A DNA stretch of 64,000 bases from positions 33,977 through 97,976 of the forward strand of contig CAZFBR010000001.1 of assembly GCA_964517215.1 (NCBI GenBank), written 5' to 3'. Positions 16,538 through 24,181 of this stretch are shown in pieces. The notes under the pieces were generated by a model, which worked only from the letters and a program-made list of their open reading frames with translations, was not told the origin of the DNA and did not search any database. The DNA is from CAZFBR01 sp035353495 [NCBI: uncultured bacterium]. Its GTDB lineage: Bacteria; DAOPZR01. Positions within the stretch are counted from its first letter, which is position 1; every line of letters begins with the position of its first letter. A program made the position numbers and the translations under genes.

Positions 16538-17686
16538 TCATTTTTTCAGTACCGCGAGCATGGCCCGGAACGGGGCGGAGAATTCCGTGCGCAAATCGGT
16601 GAAAATTGAACGATAGGTGCGGTCACCGCGCAACAGTTCTTCGAAATAGCCGACGACCTTCCGGTTCTTGACCCCCAGCTTGTAGGAAATGTACGGATGC
16701 CGGAAAAAAATGTCCGCCAGCTTGCCGGCATAGGCAAGATCATCGCGAATCTCCGCGTCCACCTGCTCCTGGTAGCGCGCGAGCGGGGTTCCGGCAAGAA
16801 TTGTCTGCGCCGCCAGCTCACCCGACCGGGCGGCAAAATAGATGCCTTCGCCGGAGAGCGGGTCGACGAGGCAGGCGGCGTCGCCGGTGAGCAGCGTGCG
16901 CCGGCCGATCAGCGGATCGCGGGCGCCGCAGTAGGGGAGCGGCCAGCCGCGCACCTCTGCTGCCAGCCGCTGCCGGGTGTTGGTCATGCCGTCGAGAAAC
17001 CGCTCCAATACCGCCCGCGCGTCCGGCATTCTGCGCCGGGCCGAGCCGATGCCGCAGGAAAAATGCTCCCGTTTCGGGAAGATCCAGCCGTAGCCCTCGG
17101 GCACATCACCCACATCCATTGCCGCGACCGCACCCTGGTTCGCCCGTGCCTCAGGCGATATCCGCACTTCCGCATTGAGTGCCACCCCGAGATAGCGGTT
17201 CGGGGTCAGCTGCAGCGCGCGCGCGATCCGGCTGTGCGCACCGTCTGCCGCCACCAGCCAGTCAGCCGTATGCACCGCGCCCGCCGCGGTGGTGACGGTG
17301 ACGCCGGTCGGGGTCTCCGCCACGGTGGTGACGGTTTCCCCCTCGTGCAACTCCGCACCCGCCGCCTGTGCCTGGCGCGCCAGCCACCGGTCGAACGGGG
17401 CGCGCATGACCATCATGATCCCCGGGCCGTGCGCCTGTTCCGTTACGGCGTCGCTGAACCGGTAACTGAAGGTCGTTGCGGTTACGGTGCATTCCACCAG
17501 TTCGGGCGGCAGTGCGCCGGTCAGTCGCACCAGATGCGGCGGGATGCCGCCGGCACAGATTTTGACGCGCGGCAGGTGCTCTTTTTCCAGCAGCAGCACA
17601 CGCGCTCCGCCCCGGGCCAGGTCACGCGCGGCAATGCTTCCTGCCGGCCCGCTTCCGACAACGATGACAGTTGTTTTCACGTTCAC
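16538..17686 (-). CDS. Geranylgeranyl reductase family FAD-dependent oxidoreductase
   Basis: 382 residues. The N-terminal FAD-binding Rossmann motif V-V-G-S-G-P-A-G-S-I-A-A ends in the E-K-E acid. The C-I-C-A-G-G-like segment (K-I-C-A-G-G-I-P), D-G-A-H-S-R-I-A-R, the G-W-I-F-P-K family motif and a G-D-A-A-C-L-V-D-P-L-S-G-E-G-I-Y FAD motif follow. Relatives (ChlP/BchP, archaeal GGR, menaquinone-modifying MenJ) saturate prenyl chains. In a bacterium without visible photosynthesis genes, a quinone or polyprenyl lipid substrate is more likely; this is inference. The GTG at 17686 overlaps the stop of the TPR-like gene; a second GTG lies at 17680. Confidence 0.85.
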   Translation of the reverse strand: MNVKTTVIVVGSGPAGSIAARDLARGGARVLLLEKEHLPRVKICAGGIPPHLVRLTGALPPELVECTVTATTFSYRFSDAVTEQAHGPGIMMVMRAPFDRWLARQAQAAGAELHEGETVTTVAETPTGVTVTTAAGAVHTADWLVAADGAHSRIARALQLTPNRYLGVALNAEVRISPEARANQGAVAAMDVGDVPEGYGWIFPKREHFSCGIGSARRRMPDARAVLERFLDGMTNTRQRLAAEVRGWPLPYCGARDPLIGRRTLLTGDAACLVDPLSGEGIYFAARSGELAAQTILAGTPLARYQEQVDAEIRDDLAYAGKLADIFFRHPYISYKLGVKNRKVVGYFEELLRGDRTYRSIFTDLRTEFSAPFRAMLAVLKK

Positions 17687-18177
17687 GACCCCAGTGGTAG
17701 TGACTGCAGTACGGCCGCGGCATCCCGGGCGGCGCGGGTTTCCGGAAACTGGCGGATGCAGATCGTGAGCGCGGCATTGGCCGCCGGATAGCGGCCCAGC
17801 CGCTTGAGGCATTGGCCCTGCAGGTACCACAGCTGCGCTTCGCTGTCACAGCCGCGATAGCGTTCGCCCAGCTGTTCCGCCGCCGCCAGCGCCGCGGTAT
17901 CATCACCCTGATTCATCAGCGTTGCCACCAGCAGCGGCGCGGCCTGCATCGCCCATTGGCTCTCCGGGTGGTCCGCCAGCAGGGTGCGTGCCGCCGCCGC
18001 CGCGTGCACCCAGTCGCCGGTTTTGTCGAAGCCGACATTCGTCCAATGAAATATTACGGCGTTGTATTGCCGGTGGGCAGCGGCGTCCTGCTGTTCAAAC
18101 CGATAGAGGGCATACCACAGCAGGCCGGCCAGCACTGCTGTCAGGCCCAGGATAATGGCGTAATTCCGCCGCCGCAT
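17683..18177 (-). CDS. TPR-like protein with N-terminal membrane anchor
   Basis: 164 residues. A positively charged start (M-R-R-R-N-Y) and a hydrophobic segment at about 7-24 indicate an anchor or uncleaved signal. The rest is helical with tetratricopeptide-like spacing: L-L-A-D-H-P-E-S-Q, A-A-A-E-Q-L-G-E-R-Y, W-Y-L-Q-G-Q-C-L-K-R-L-G-R-Y and C-I-R-Q-F-P-E-T. I cannot assign a function. Its stop overlaps the GTG of the geranylgeranyl reductase gene, and thiE ends three bases before its start region, so it belongs to the hom operon. Confidence 0.65.
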   Translation of the reverse strand: MRRRNYAIILGLTAVLAGLLWYALYRFEQQDAAAHRQYNAVIFHWTNVGFDKTGDWVHAAAAARTLLADHPESQWAMQAAPLLVATLMNQGDDTAALAAAEQLGERYRGCDSEAQLWYLQGQCLKRLGRYPAANAALTICIRQFPETRAARDAAAVLQSLPLGS

Positions 18178-18180
18178 CGG

Positions 18181-18819
18181 TTAGCTCCCGCCCTGCACGC
18201 GGGCCAGCAGCGCCGCCGCCGCCGCCTGCGGATCCGCCGCCGCCATGACTGCGGAGACCACCGCGATCCGTTGCGCACCTGCGGCGAGTACTGCGGCCAG
18301 GGTATCCGGCTGGATGCCGCCGATGACGAACCAGGGTACGGGCAGTGCCAGCGCGGCCACCTGCCGGACCAGTGCCAACCCGCCGGGTCTGCCGGTGTCG
18401 GTTTTGGTCGGCGTGGCGAAGACCGGACCGACCCCGAGATAATCCGCACCAGCGGCAACCGCCTGCTGCGCTTCCGTCGGGGTGGTCGCGGAACAGCCGA
18501 TAATCGCCGACGGGCCAAGCAGCCGGCGCGCGTCCTGCACGGTCAGGTCATTTTGGCCCACATGCACGCCGTCCGCACCCGCTGCGAGTGCCAGGTCAAC
18601 ACGGTCATTCACGACCAGCGGCACCGCTGCCGCGCGGCACAGCGGCAGCAGCGCAGCCAGCATCGCCAGCTGTTCCCGGGCACTGCCGGTTTTGTCGCGA
18701 TACTGGATCAGGCCGGCGCCGCCGGCCAGGGCGAGGCGCACCGTTTCCGCCAGCCCGCACCCGGCCGCCAGCTGCCGGTCGGTGATGACGTTCAGCCGCA
18801 CATCACCGGTCAGCATCAT
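18181..18819 (-). CDS. thiE: Thiamine-phosphate synthase
   Basis: 212 residues, a TIM barrel joining the thiazole and pyrimidine moieties into thiamine phosphate. Visible family motifs: Q-Y-R-D-K-T for pyrophosphate binding, [42 protein letters not shown] and the final V-I-G-G-I-Q. The start overlaps the hom stop (ATGA). No other thiamine gene is nearby, so its presence in the hom operon is a matter of co-expression rather than pathway. Confidence 0.94.
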   Translation of the reverse strand: MMLTGDVRLNVITDRQLAAGCGLAETVRLALAGGAGLIQYRDKTGSAREQLAMLAALLPLCRAAAVPLVVNDRVDLALAAGADGVHVGQNDLTVQDARRLLGPSAIIGCSATTPTEAQQAVAAGADYLGVGPVFATPTKTDTGRPGGLALVRQVAALALPVPWFVIGGIQPDTLAAVLAAGAQRIAVVSAVMAAADPQAAAAALLARVQGGS

Positions 18820-20105
18820 ACCCGTTCAATGCGCAGCAGCCGCGCGGGATGGCGCACCAGCTCGAGCTGGTCGATTTCCGCCAGGGCCGCGCGCACGCTC
18901 CCCTCACGCGCCGCATGGGTCATGATGACGATATGCACGTAATCGCGGGTTTCCTGATGCTCCTTCTGCATGCATGAGAGGATGCTGATCCCGTGCCGGC
19001 TCAGCGTGGTGCAGAGGGTGCCGAGCACGCCCGGCTGGTCCACCGTCGAAAAGCGCAGATAGTACTGGCAGGTGACCTCGGGCATGGGTGTTACCGGGTA
19101 CGGCCGGCTGCGGTAGAACGTGCGCGCCGGGGTCAGCTGCCGTCCGATCAGCAGAATATCCGCCATCACGGCGCTTGCCGTCGGCAGCTCGCCTGCGCCC
19201 TTGCCGTAAAACATCTGGTTGCCCACCGCGTCGCCGGTGAGGAAGATGGCGTTGTATTCGCGCCGCACGCTCGCCAGCGGCGATTCCGCCGGCACCAGCG
19301 TCGGATGCACGCGCAGTTCGAGGCGCGGCTGGTCGCCCGGCACGCATTTGGCCACCGCCAGCAGCTTCAGGGCGTACCCCAGCTCCGCCGCATGGCGGAT
19401 GTCGGTCGGGCTGATTTCCTCAATCCCCTCGCAGTAGACCGCGTCGAACGCCACCTGCTGGCCGTACATCAGCATGGCCAGCACGGTCAGCTTGTGCGCC
19501 GCATCGTGGCCGTTGAGGTCGAGCGTCGGGTTCGCCTCGGCGAACCCCAGCCGCTGCGCGTCCGCCAGCGCCCGGGCGAGTGTGTCGTTGCCTTCGGTCA
19601 TGCGCGTCAGGATGAAATTGGTGGTGCCGTTGATGATTCCGTACAGCGACGGGACATGGTTGGCGGTCAGGCAGCCGTCCAGCACATTGAGGATGGGGAT
19701 GCCGCCGGCGACACTGGCGTCGCAGCGCAGCGAGACCCCCATCTCCTGCGCGGTGGCGAACAGTTCTGCGCCGTGCAGCGCCAGCAGGGCCTTGTTTGCC
19801 GTGACCACGTGCTTGCCGGCACGCAGGGCGGTCAGCATGATCGTGCGCGCCGGCTCGATCCCGCCGATCAGTTCCACCACCACCTCGAGTCCGGGCGTGC
19901 CCAGCAGCTCCGCCACTGACGTGGTGAACTGTTCTGCACGCAAACCGAGTTCCGCACCGCGCTGGGCCCGCACATCGCACGCGCGCACCAGTTCCGGCGT
20001 GAAGCCCAGCCGCGTGGCCAGCGGCTCACGCAGCGTGGTCAGCAGTTTGACTACCCCTGCTCCGACTGTTCCCAATCCGATAACGCCAACCCCGATACCC
20101 TTCAT
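18816..20105 (-). CDS. hom: Homoserine dehydrogenase
   Basis: 429 residues. Reduces aspartate semialdehyde to homoserine, the branch point to methionine and threonine. The NAD(P)-binding motif G-L-G-T-V-G-A-G-V-V is at 9-18. V-E-L-I-G-G and A-N-K-A-L-L-A contain catalytic-domain signatures, and G-I-I-N-G-T-T-N-F-I-L leads the catalytic domain. A C-terminal ACT domain from about residue 350 (D-Q-P-G-V-L-G) suggests feedback by threonine or another amino acid. First gene of the minus-strand operon reaching to 12617, preceded by an extended -10. Confidence 0.96.
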   Translation of the reverse strand: MKGIGVGVIGLGTVGAGVVKLLTTLREPLATRLGFTPELVRACDVRAQRGAELGLRAEQFTTSVAELLGTPGLEVVVELIGGIEPARTIMLTALRAGKHVVTANKALLALHGAELFATAQEMGVSLRCDASVAGGIPILNVLDGCLTANHVPSLYGIINGTTNFILTRMTEGNDTLARALADAQRLGFAEANPTLDLNGHDAAHKLTVLAMLMYGQQVAFDAVYCEGIEEISPTDIRHAAELGYALKLLAVAKCVPGDQPRLELRVHPTLVPAESPLASVRREYNAIFLTGDAVGNQMFYGKGAGELPTASAVMADILLIGRQLTPARTFYRSRPYPVTPMPEVTCQYYLRFSTVDQPGVLGTLCTTLSRHGISILSCMQKEHQETRDYVHIVIMTHAAREGSVRAALAEIDQLELVRHPARLLRIERV

Positions 20106-20154
20106 GATTGTTCCGCCCCTGTCGTCCTGTACTGCCGGTCGCTCCGGCGCCGAT

Positions 20155-20163
20155 AGTATAGCA
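20155..20163 (-). promoter_or_regulatory. Extended -10 promoter for the hom operon
   Basis: Read on the minus strand: TG-C-TATACT, about 50 bases before the hom start. The -35 is weak. It should drive hom, thiE and the five genes behind them. Confidence 0.5.
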
Positions 20164-20193
20164 TATTTTGTCCGCGATTCCGGATGGTTGGCA

Positions 20194-20766
20194 TTACCGT
20201 TCCATGACCAGAAAATCGCTGATCAGCCCCCGATTGGCCAGGGCGGTGGCGTATTGTTCCGCATCGCTGCGCGTGGCATAACTGCCCAGGCAGACACGGT
20301 AGCGGTCGCCGGCAGGGCCGGGTACGGTTTCCACCTGCGTCGTCAAGCCCTTGCCCTGCAGGGTGCGCGCGTCCTGCTCCGCCTGCGCCCGTTCGCTGCG
20401 GGTGGTGATCTGGATGCTCCACCGGCCGGCCGGAGGGGCGGACGCTGCCGGCGCCGCCATCCGTGCCGGGGCTGCAGTTGGTGCTGCTTCCGGAACTGTT
20501 GTCCCGGGTCCGGCAGCAGGCAGCGCTGATGGCGTGGCGTCGCCGGTTTCGCCCGCGGGGGGCGGAATGGTCACCGTGCGCGCCGCCAGCGGCATGGCCA
20601 GCGCCGCATACGGGTCGCCGGCCGGCCGGTCCGCACCGGTTCGTGCGCCCAGCCAATACCCGCCGGCAAAGACAGCGCCGAGCACGGCCACAAGCACCGC
20701 CAGTGCCGCCAGCAGGGTCAGCCGGTTGAATCGCACGCTGTATTCGTCAGTTCGCAGCATGGCCAT
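20194..20766 (-). CDS. SPOR-domain protein with N-terminal membrane anchor
   Basis: 190 residues. A short cytosolic start is followed by a transmembrane helix at about 16-36 (L-L-A-A-L-A-V-L-V-A-V-L-G), a Pro/Ala-rich periplasmic linker (about 45-112) and a C-terminal SPOR domain (about 113-188, W-S-I-Q-I-T-T-R-S-E, Y-R-V-C-L-G-S-Y). SPOR domains bind denuded peptidoglycan glycans at division sites. The layout resembles FtsN or DedD, but length and linker do not let me choose. It follows the HDOD gene by eleven bases and is likely in its operon. Confidence 0.8.
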   Translation of the reverse strand: MAMLRTDEYSVRFNRLTLLAALAVLVAVLGAVFAGGYWLGARTGADRPAGDPYAALAMPLAARTVTIPPPAGETGDATPSALPAAGPGTTVPEAAPTAAPARMAAPAASAPPAGRWSIQITTRSERAQAEQDARTLQGKGLTTQVETVPGPAGDRYRVCLGSYATRSDAEQYATALANRGLISDFLVMER

Positions 20767-20777
20767 GGCAGTGCGCG

Positions 20778-21650
20778 TCAGGCGCGGGCGGTCTGCGTCA
20801 TCACGATAAAGTCCTGCGCCGTGTGCATGTCCCGTTCGAGATCGCGCAAAATGCCCTCGAGGTCATCCTGATCGAGTTGCAGCCGTTCCCACACCGCTTC
20901 CTGCAGGTCGGGAATGACGGTATCGCCGCCGTTGCCGATGCCGCGGGTGCGGGCCAGCAGATCGGCAAGATAGATGATTGCCGGCAGCACTTCGGTGTTC
21001 TCCGCTTTCGTCGCGTCGTGATGCCAGGCGATGGCATGCAGCAGCGCCGGCGGCAGCTTCCAGCGTTCCGCCAGCCAGCCGCCGATGGCCGCATGATCGA
21101 CGCCCAGCACGGCCTTTTCCGCCGCGCGCAGCGAGCTGCCCTTGTCGTCGCGCCAGGCCAGCACCCGGGCAAAATCGTCGGGCAGAAACTGGTCCAGCAC
21201 CACCTTGCCGAGATCATGCACAATCCCGGCGATGAAGGCCTCCTCGATCAGCGGGTAGCGCATTTTTTTGGCGATGATCTGCGCCGCCACCCCCGTGCCG
21301 ATCGAGTGTTTCCAGAATTCCTGCCGGTCAAACCGCTGTGTGCCGCGCCCGCCAAAGATCTCAAATACCGTGGCCGACAGGGCCAGCGACTTGATCGTGC
21401 GGAAGCCGAGGATCACCACCGCCTGGGTGACGGTCGAGATCTGCCGGGAGAATCCGTAGAACGGCGAATTGACCAGCTTGAGCACCTTGGCCGCCAGCGC
21501 CTGGTCCGTGGAAATGACGCGATTGACATCGACCGCCGAGGTCTCCGGGCTTTCCACCAGGGAGAGGATCTGCGTCACCACCACCGGCAGGGTCGGCAGC
21601 TTGTCGATGCGGTCAACCATCGCATGCAGTTTTGCGGTGTCCTGTGCCAT
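20778..21650 (-). CDS. HDOD-domain signalling protein
   Basis: 290 residues, one HDOD domain: L-P-T-L-P-V-V-V-T-Q-I-L near 18-29, the D-Q-A-L-A-A-K-V-L-K-L-V-N-S-P-F-Y-G block, and I-V-H-D-L-G-K-V-V-L where true HD phosphodiesterases have their metal site. Some HD residues (H-D) are retained, but the family is generally regarded as non-catalytic and linked to signalling. No receiver, GGDEF or EAL partner is fused. A TATACT element ends only six bases before the ATG, so the mRNA may lack a leader. Confidence 0.82.
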   Translation of the reverse strand: MAQDTAKLHAMVDRIDKLPTLPVVVTQILSLVESPETSAVDVNRVISTDQALAAKVLKLVNSPFYGFSRQISTVTQAVVILGFRTIKSLALSATVFEIFGGRGTQRFDRQEFWKHSIGTGVAAQIIAKKMRYPLIEEAFIAGIVHDLGKVVLDQFLPDDFARVLAWRDDKGSSLRAAEKAVLGVDHAAIGGWLAERWKLPPALLHAIAWHHDATKAENTEVLPAIIYLADLLARTRGIGNGGDTVIPDLQEAVWERLQLDQDDLEGILRDLERDMHTAQDFIVMTQTARA

Positions 21651-21656
21651 GGCCGC

Positions 21657-21662
21657 AGTATA
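21657..21662 (-). promoter_or_regulatory. -10 element immediately before the HDOD gene (possible leaderless start)
   Basis: Minus-strand TATACT ends six bases before the ATG. Transcription starting 6-7 bases after the -10 would begin at the start codon itself. No good -35 is seen, which lowers confidence. Confidence 0.35.
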
Positions 21663-21703
21663 CCTTATTTGTCCGGGCGCACGAAAGTCAAACCGGGTGC
21701 GGC

Positions 21704-22753
21704 TTACAGTTCGGGCGACTGCACATACCGCCGCATTTTGCCGACATTTTCCTCGTCACCCAGGATGATCAGCGCGTCCTCGGCCTGCAGCACGGTGGGC
21801 GACAGGGGGTTGGCGATGAACTGGCCGTCCTGGCGCTTGATGGCGACCACGATGGTATGGGTATGCTGGGTGATGCGCGAATCGCGCAGGGTCTTCCCCG
21901 CCAGATGGGAATCGGCCGGGATGCGGATCTCCTCGAGACGCAACGACACATCGTCCGTGTGGGTGACCACATCGACAAACGAGCAGACTGCCGGTCGCAG
22001 GATGTAGGAGGCCAGCCGGATGCCCGCGATGACCTTGGGCATGATCACCTTGTCCGCGCCCGATTTGTAGATCTTGGCCTCCGCCTCGGGATCGTAACAG
22101 GTGGCGACGATGTAAATGTCCGGGCGCAGGTCCTTGGCGGTGAGGATCAGGTAGACGTTGTCCGCGTCATGCGACAGGGTGCAGATCACGCCCTTGGCCC
22201 GTTCGATGCCGGCGCGGAGCAGCGACTCCTTTTTCGTTGCATCCGCCACTTCAATCAGGATCCGGTCGCCGTACTTCAGGCGGATGCGTTCCGCCGCCGC
22301 CGGACTGCGGTCGATGACCACCATCGGCACCTTGGCCTGCCACAGCTCGTCGATGACATGCTCGCCCAGCTGTCCGCCGCCGCAGACAATGTAATGATCG
22401 TGGTATTTGCCCATTTTTTTAATCAGCCTCCGTTTGCGCACCATGGTATTGAGGTGCCCTTCCGCAATGAACGTGATGATGGTGCCGACGCAATAGGTTG
22501 CCGTGGCAATGCCGAACACCACCAGGAAGATGGTGAAGATTTTGCCTTCATTTGTCAGCGGGTTGACTTCGCGAAAGCCGATGGTGGCGATGGTGATGAC
22601 CGTCATGTACACCGCGTCGAGGAGGGTGTAGTGCTCGATGGTGACATACCCCGCCACCCCGCTCACCACCACCGCGGCAAGCAGCAGCAGTGCGATGAAA
22701 ATCCGGGTCGGATTGATCGGCGGCGCCGGCAGCGCAATGCGGTCGGGACTCAT
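21704..22753 (-). CDS. Two-helix potassium channel with RCK/TrkA-N and TrkA-C domains
   Basis: 349 residues. TM1 at about 18-37, a pore helix and filter at about 50-61, and TM2 at about 73-95 are followed by an RCK Rossmann domain starting I-V-C-G-G-G-Q-L-G-E-H and a C-terminal TrkA-C domain from about 265. The filter reads T-I-G-F-R (57-61), where K+ channels usually have T-V-G-Y-G; Arg replaces the last Gly. RCK domains gate such channels by binding nucleotides or ions. The ATG at 22753 is preferred over a TTG nine bases upstream. It follows the adenosine deaminase-like gene by about 33 bases, so the two may be co-transcribed. Confidence 0.85.
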   Translation of the reverse strand: MSPDRIALPAPPINPTRIFIALLLLAAVVVSGVAGYVTIEHYTLLDAVYMTVITIATIGFREVNPLTNEGKIFTIFLVVFGIATATYCVGTIITFIAEGHLNTMVRKRRLIKKMGKYHDHYIVCGGGQLGEHVIDELWQAKVPMVVIDRSPAAAERIRLKYGDRILIEVADATKKESLLRAGIERAKGVICTLSHDADNVYLILTAKDLRPDIYIVATCYDPEAEAKIYKSGADKVIMPKVIAGIRLASYILRPAVCSFVDVVTHTDDVSLRLEEIRIPADSHLAGKTLRDSRITQHTHTIVVAIKRQDGQFIANPLSPTVLQAEDALIILGDEENVGKMRRYVQSPEL

Positions 22754-22786
22754 TGCCGGCAATCCGTGGGGGATCGGCGGCGCCGG

Positions 22787-24001
22787 TTAGAAGCCAAGCT
22801 TGAACCGCTTCCTGACCCGGGTGATGAATTCGGGGATCAGGGTGCGCCGCGTGTTGGAATGCATGAAGGCGCTTTTGAGGCCGTTCAGTTCCGCGGCGGC
22901 GAGGTCGGCCAGGGAGAAATCGTGGTGCTGCCAGGCCAGATAGCATTCCTTGGTCTTGGTCGTGTTGGAGATCAGCCGGTTGTCGGTGCAGAGAATGACC
23001 CGCAAATTGCGCTTGCGGAATTCGCGCACCGGGTGGTTCTTGTAGTTGGCGAATTCCGGGGTGGTCTGCGCGTTGCTCGTCAGACAGACCTCGATGGGCA
23101 CCCGCCGCATCCCGGCGCAGTATTCAACCAGCATATCGCTATCGAGCAGGTGGGTGCCGTGCCCGATGCGGTCGACATGGCAGTCGACCAGCGCCTGCTT
23201 GATGCTCTCCCAGCCGAACCCCTCCCCCGCATGGCAGGTGTTGTACAGGCCGGCCTTGGTGATCAGCTGGAACGATTCGGCGAAATTCTTCGCCGGATAC
23301 CCTTTTTCCGGGCCGGCGATGTCGAACCCGACCACGCGCGTCAGTCCGTCCACCTGCCGCGCATTGACTGCCGCCACCGCGGTGTTGCGCGCCACCTCCT
23401 GGGCCAGCTGCTTGTTGGTGAAGCAGGAGAAGAAGCGCGCGATCTTTTTGTGGTAGGGCGACATGTGCTGGTTGTAGATGCGCAGCGAGCAGAGGATCAT
23501 ATTGGCGACGATCCCCGTCTCCTGCTGCGCCCGTTCCAGGCCGCGCGCCACCGCGTGGATCACCTCGTGCGGGCGCAGGCCGCGATGGGTATAATTCATC
23601 GGGGAGAAGCGCAGCTCGCAATACCAGACATTCTCCGCCGCCATGTCGCAGGCGATCTCATAGGCGCCGCGCTCCAGCGCCGGCACGGTCTGCAGCACTG
23701 ATTCGGTAAGCGGAAAATACTTGAGATAGGCCTCAAGGTTGGGGTAGCGGTCGCGGCTGACCAGGGTGCGGAACCTGTCCGGGTCCGTTGTCGGCAGCGC
23801 GATCCCCTGCTCCTGCGCCAGGTCAATGATCGTGCTGACCCGCAGCGACCCGCCGAGATGGACATGCAGATCAACCTTCGGCAATTCAAAGATGTCGGTG
23901 ATGATTTTGCGATGGCGCCTGATCTGTTCCGGCTTCAGCCGGGTCACTTCCGCGATTGCCGCGATGCTCTTGTGCTGCAGGGTCGGTACCGTCGTCAGCA
24001 T
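22787..24001 (-). CDS. Adenosine deaminase family protein
   Basis: 404 residues, a metal-dependent TIM-barrel deaminase. Zinc ligands are in D-L-H-V-H-L-G-G-S, C-H-A-G-E-G-F-G (catalytic Glu) and the R-I-G-H-G-T-H-L block. The final catalytic Asp is in C-T-D-N-R, where classical adenosine deaminase has T-D-D-P. About 40 helical residues precede the first motif, longer than bacterial Add. The family deaminates adenosine or related purines; the changed last motif makes the exact substrate uncertain. It has its own promoter in the divergent gap with hrpB and precedes the K+ channel gene. Confidence 0.82.
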   Translation of the reverse strand: MLTTVPTLQHKSIAAIAEVTRLKPEQIRRHRKIITDIFELPKVDLHVHLGGSLRVSTIIDLAQEQGIALPTTDPDRFRTLVSRDRYPNLEAYLKYFPLTESVLQTVPALERGAYEIACDMAAENVWYCELRFSPMNYTHRGLRPHEVIHAVARGLERAQQETGIVANMILCSLRIYNQHMSPYHKKIARFFSCFTNKQLAQEVARNTAVAAVNARQVDGLTRVVGFDIAGPEKGYPAKNFAESFQLITKAGLYNTCHAGEGFGWESIKQALVDCHVDRIGHGTHLLDSDMLVEYCAGMRRVPIEVCLTSNAQTTPEFANYKNHPVREFRKRNLRVILCTDNRLISNTTKTKECYLAWQHHDFSLADLAAAELNGLKSAFMHSNTRRTLIPEFITRVRKRFKLGF

Positions 24002-24025
24002 GTGATCTCATCCTCGTTTTCCGCA

Positions 24026-24055
24026 AGAATACACCGTTCGCCGCACCGACGTCAA
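24026..24055 (-). promoter_or_regulatory. Promoter for the adenosine deaminase-like gene
   Basis: Minus strand: TTGACG, 18 bases, TATTCT, about 25 bases before the start. Confidence 0.6.
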
Positions 24056-24097
24056 GTAATTGCCCGCCGGCCGGTCTGTTTGCCGGCATTCGTCATG

Positions 24098-24126
24098 ATG
24101 ACAACCGCCGCGGTTATCGGTATACT
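24098..24126 (+). promoter_or_regulatory. Promoter for hrpB
   Basis: ATGACA, 17 bases, TATACT; 55 bases before the hrpB start, back to back with the promoter on the other strand. Confidence 0.55.
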
Positions 24127-24181
24127 GGTGTTGATACCGCAGTATCAGCTGTTGCGGCAGTGACGGTATCCGGGATGCGAC

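Noticed and set aside
14026-16602. Plus-strand open frame of over 850 codons opposite the regulator and HEAT genes
   Set aside because: Same reason: a GC-rich shadow of two real genes, Arg/Gln/Gly-rich without domains.
21632-23701. Plus-strand open frame opposite the K+ channel and deaminase genes
   Set aside because: Shadow of two well-supported genes on the minus strand.
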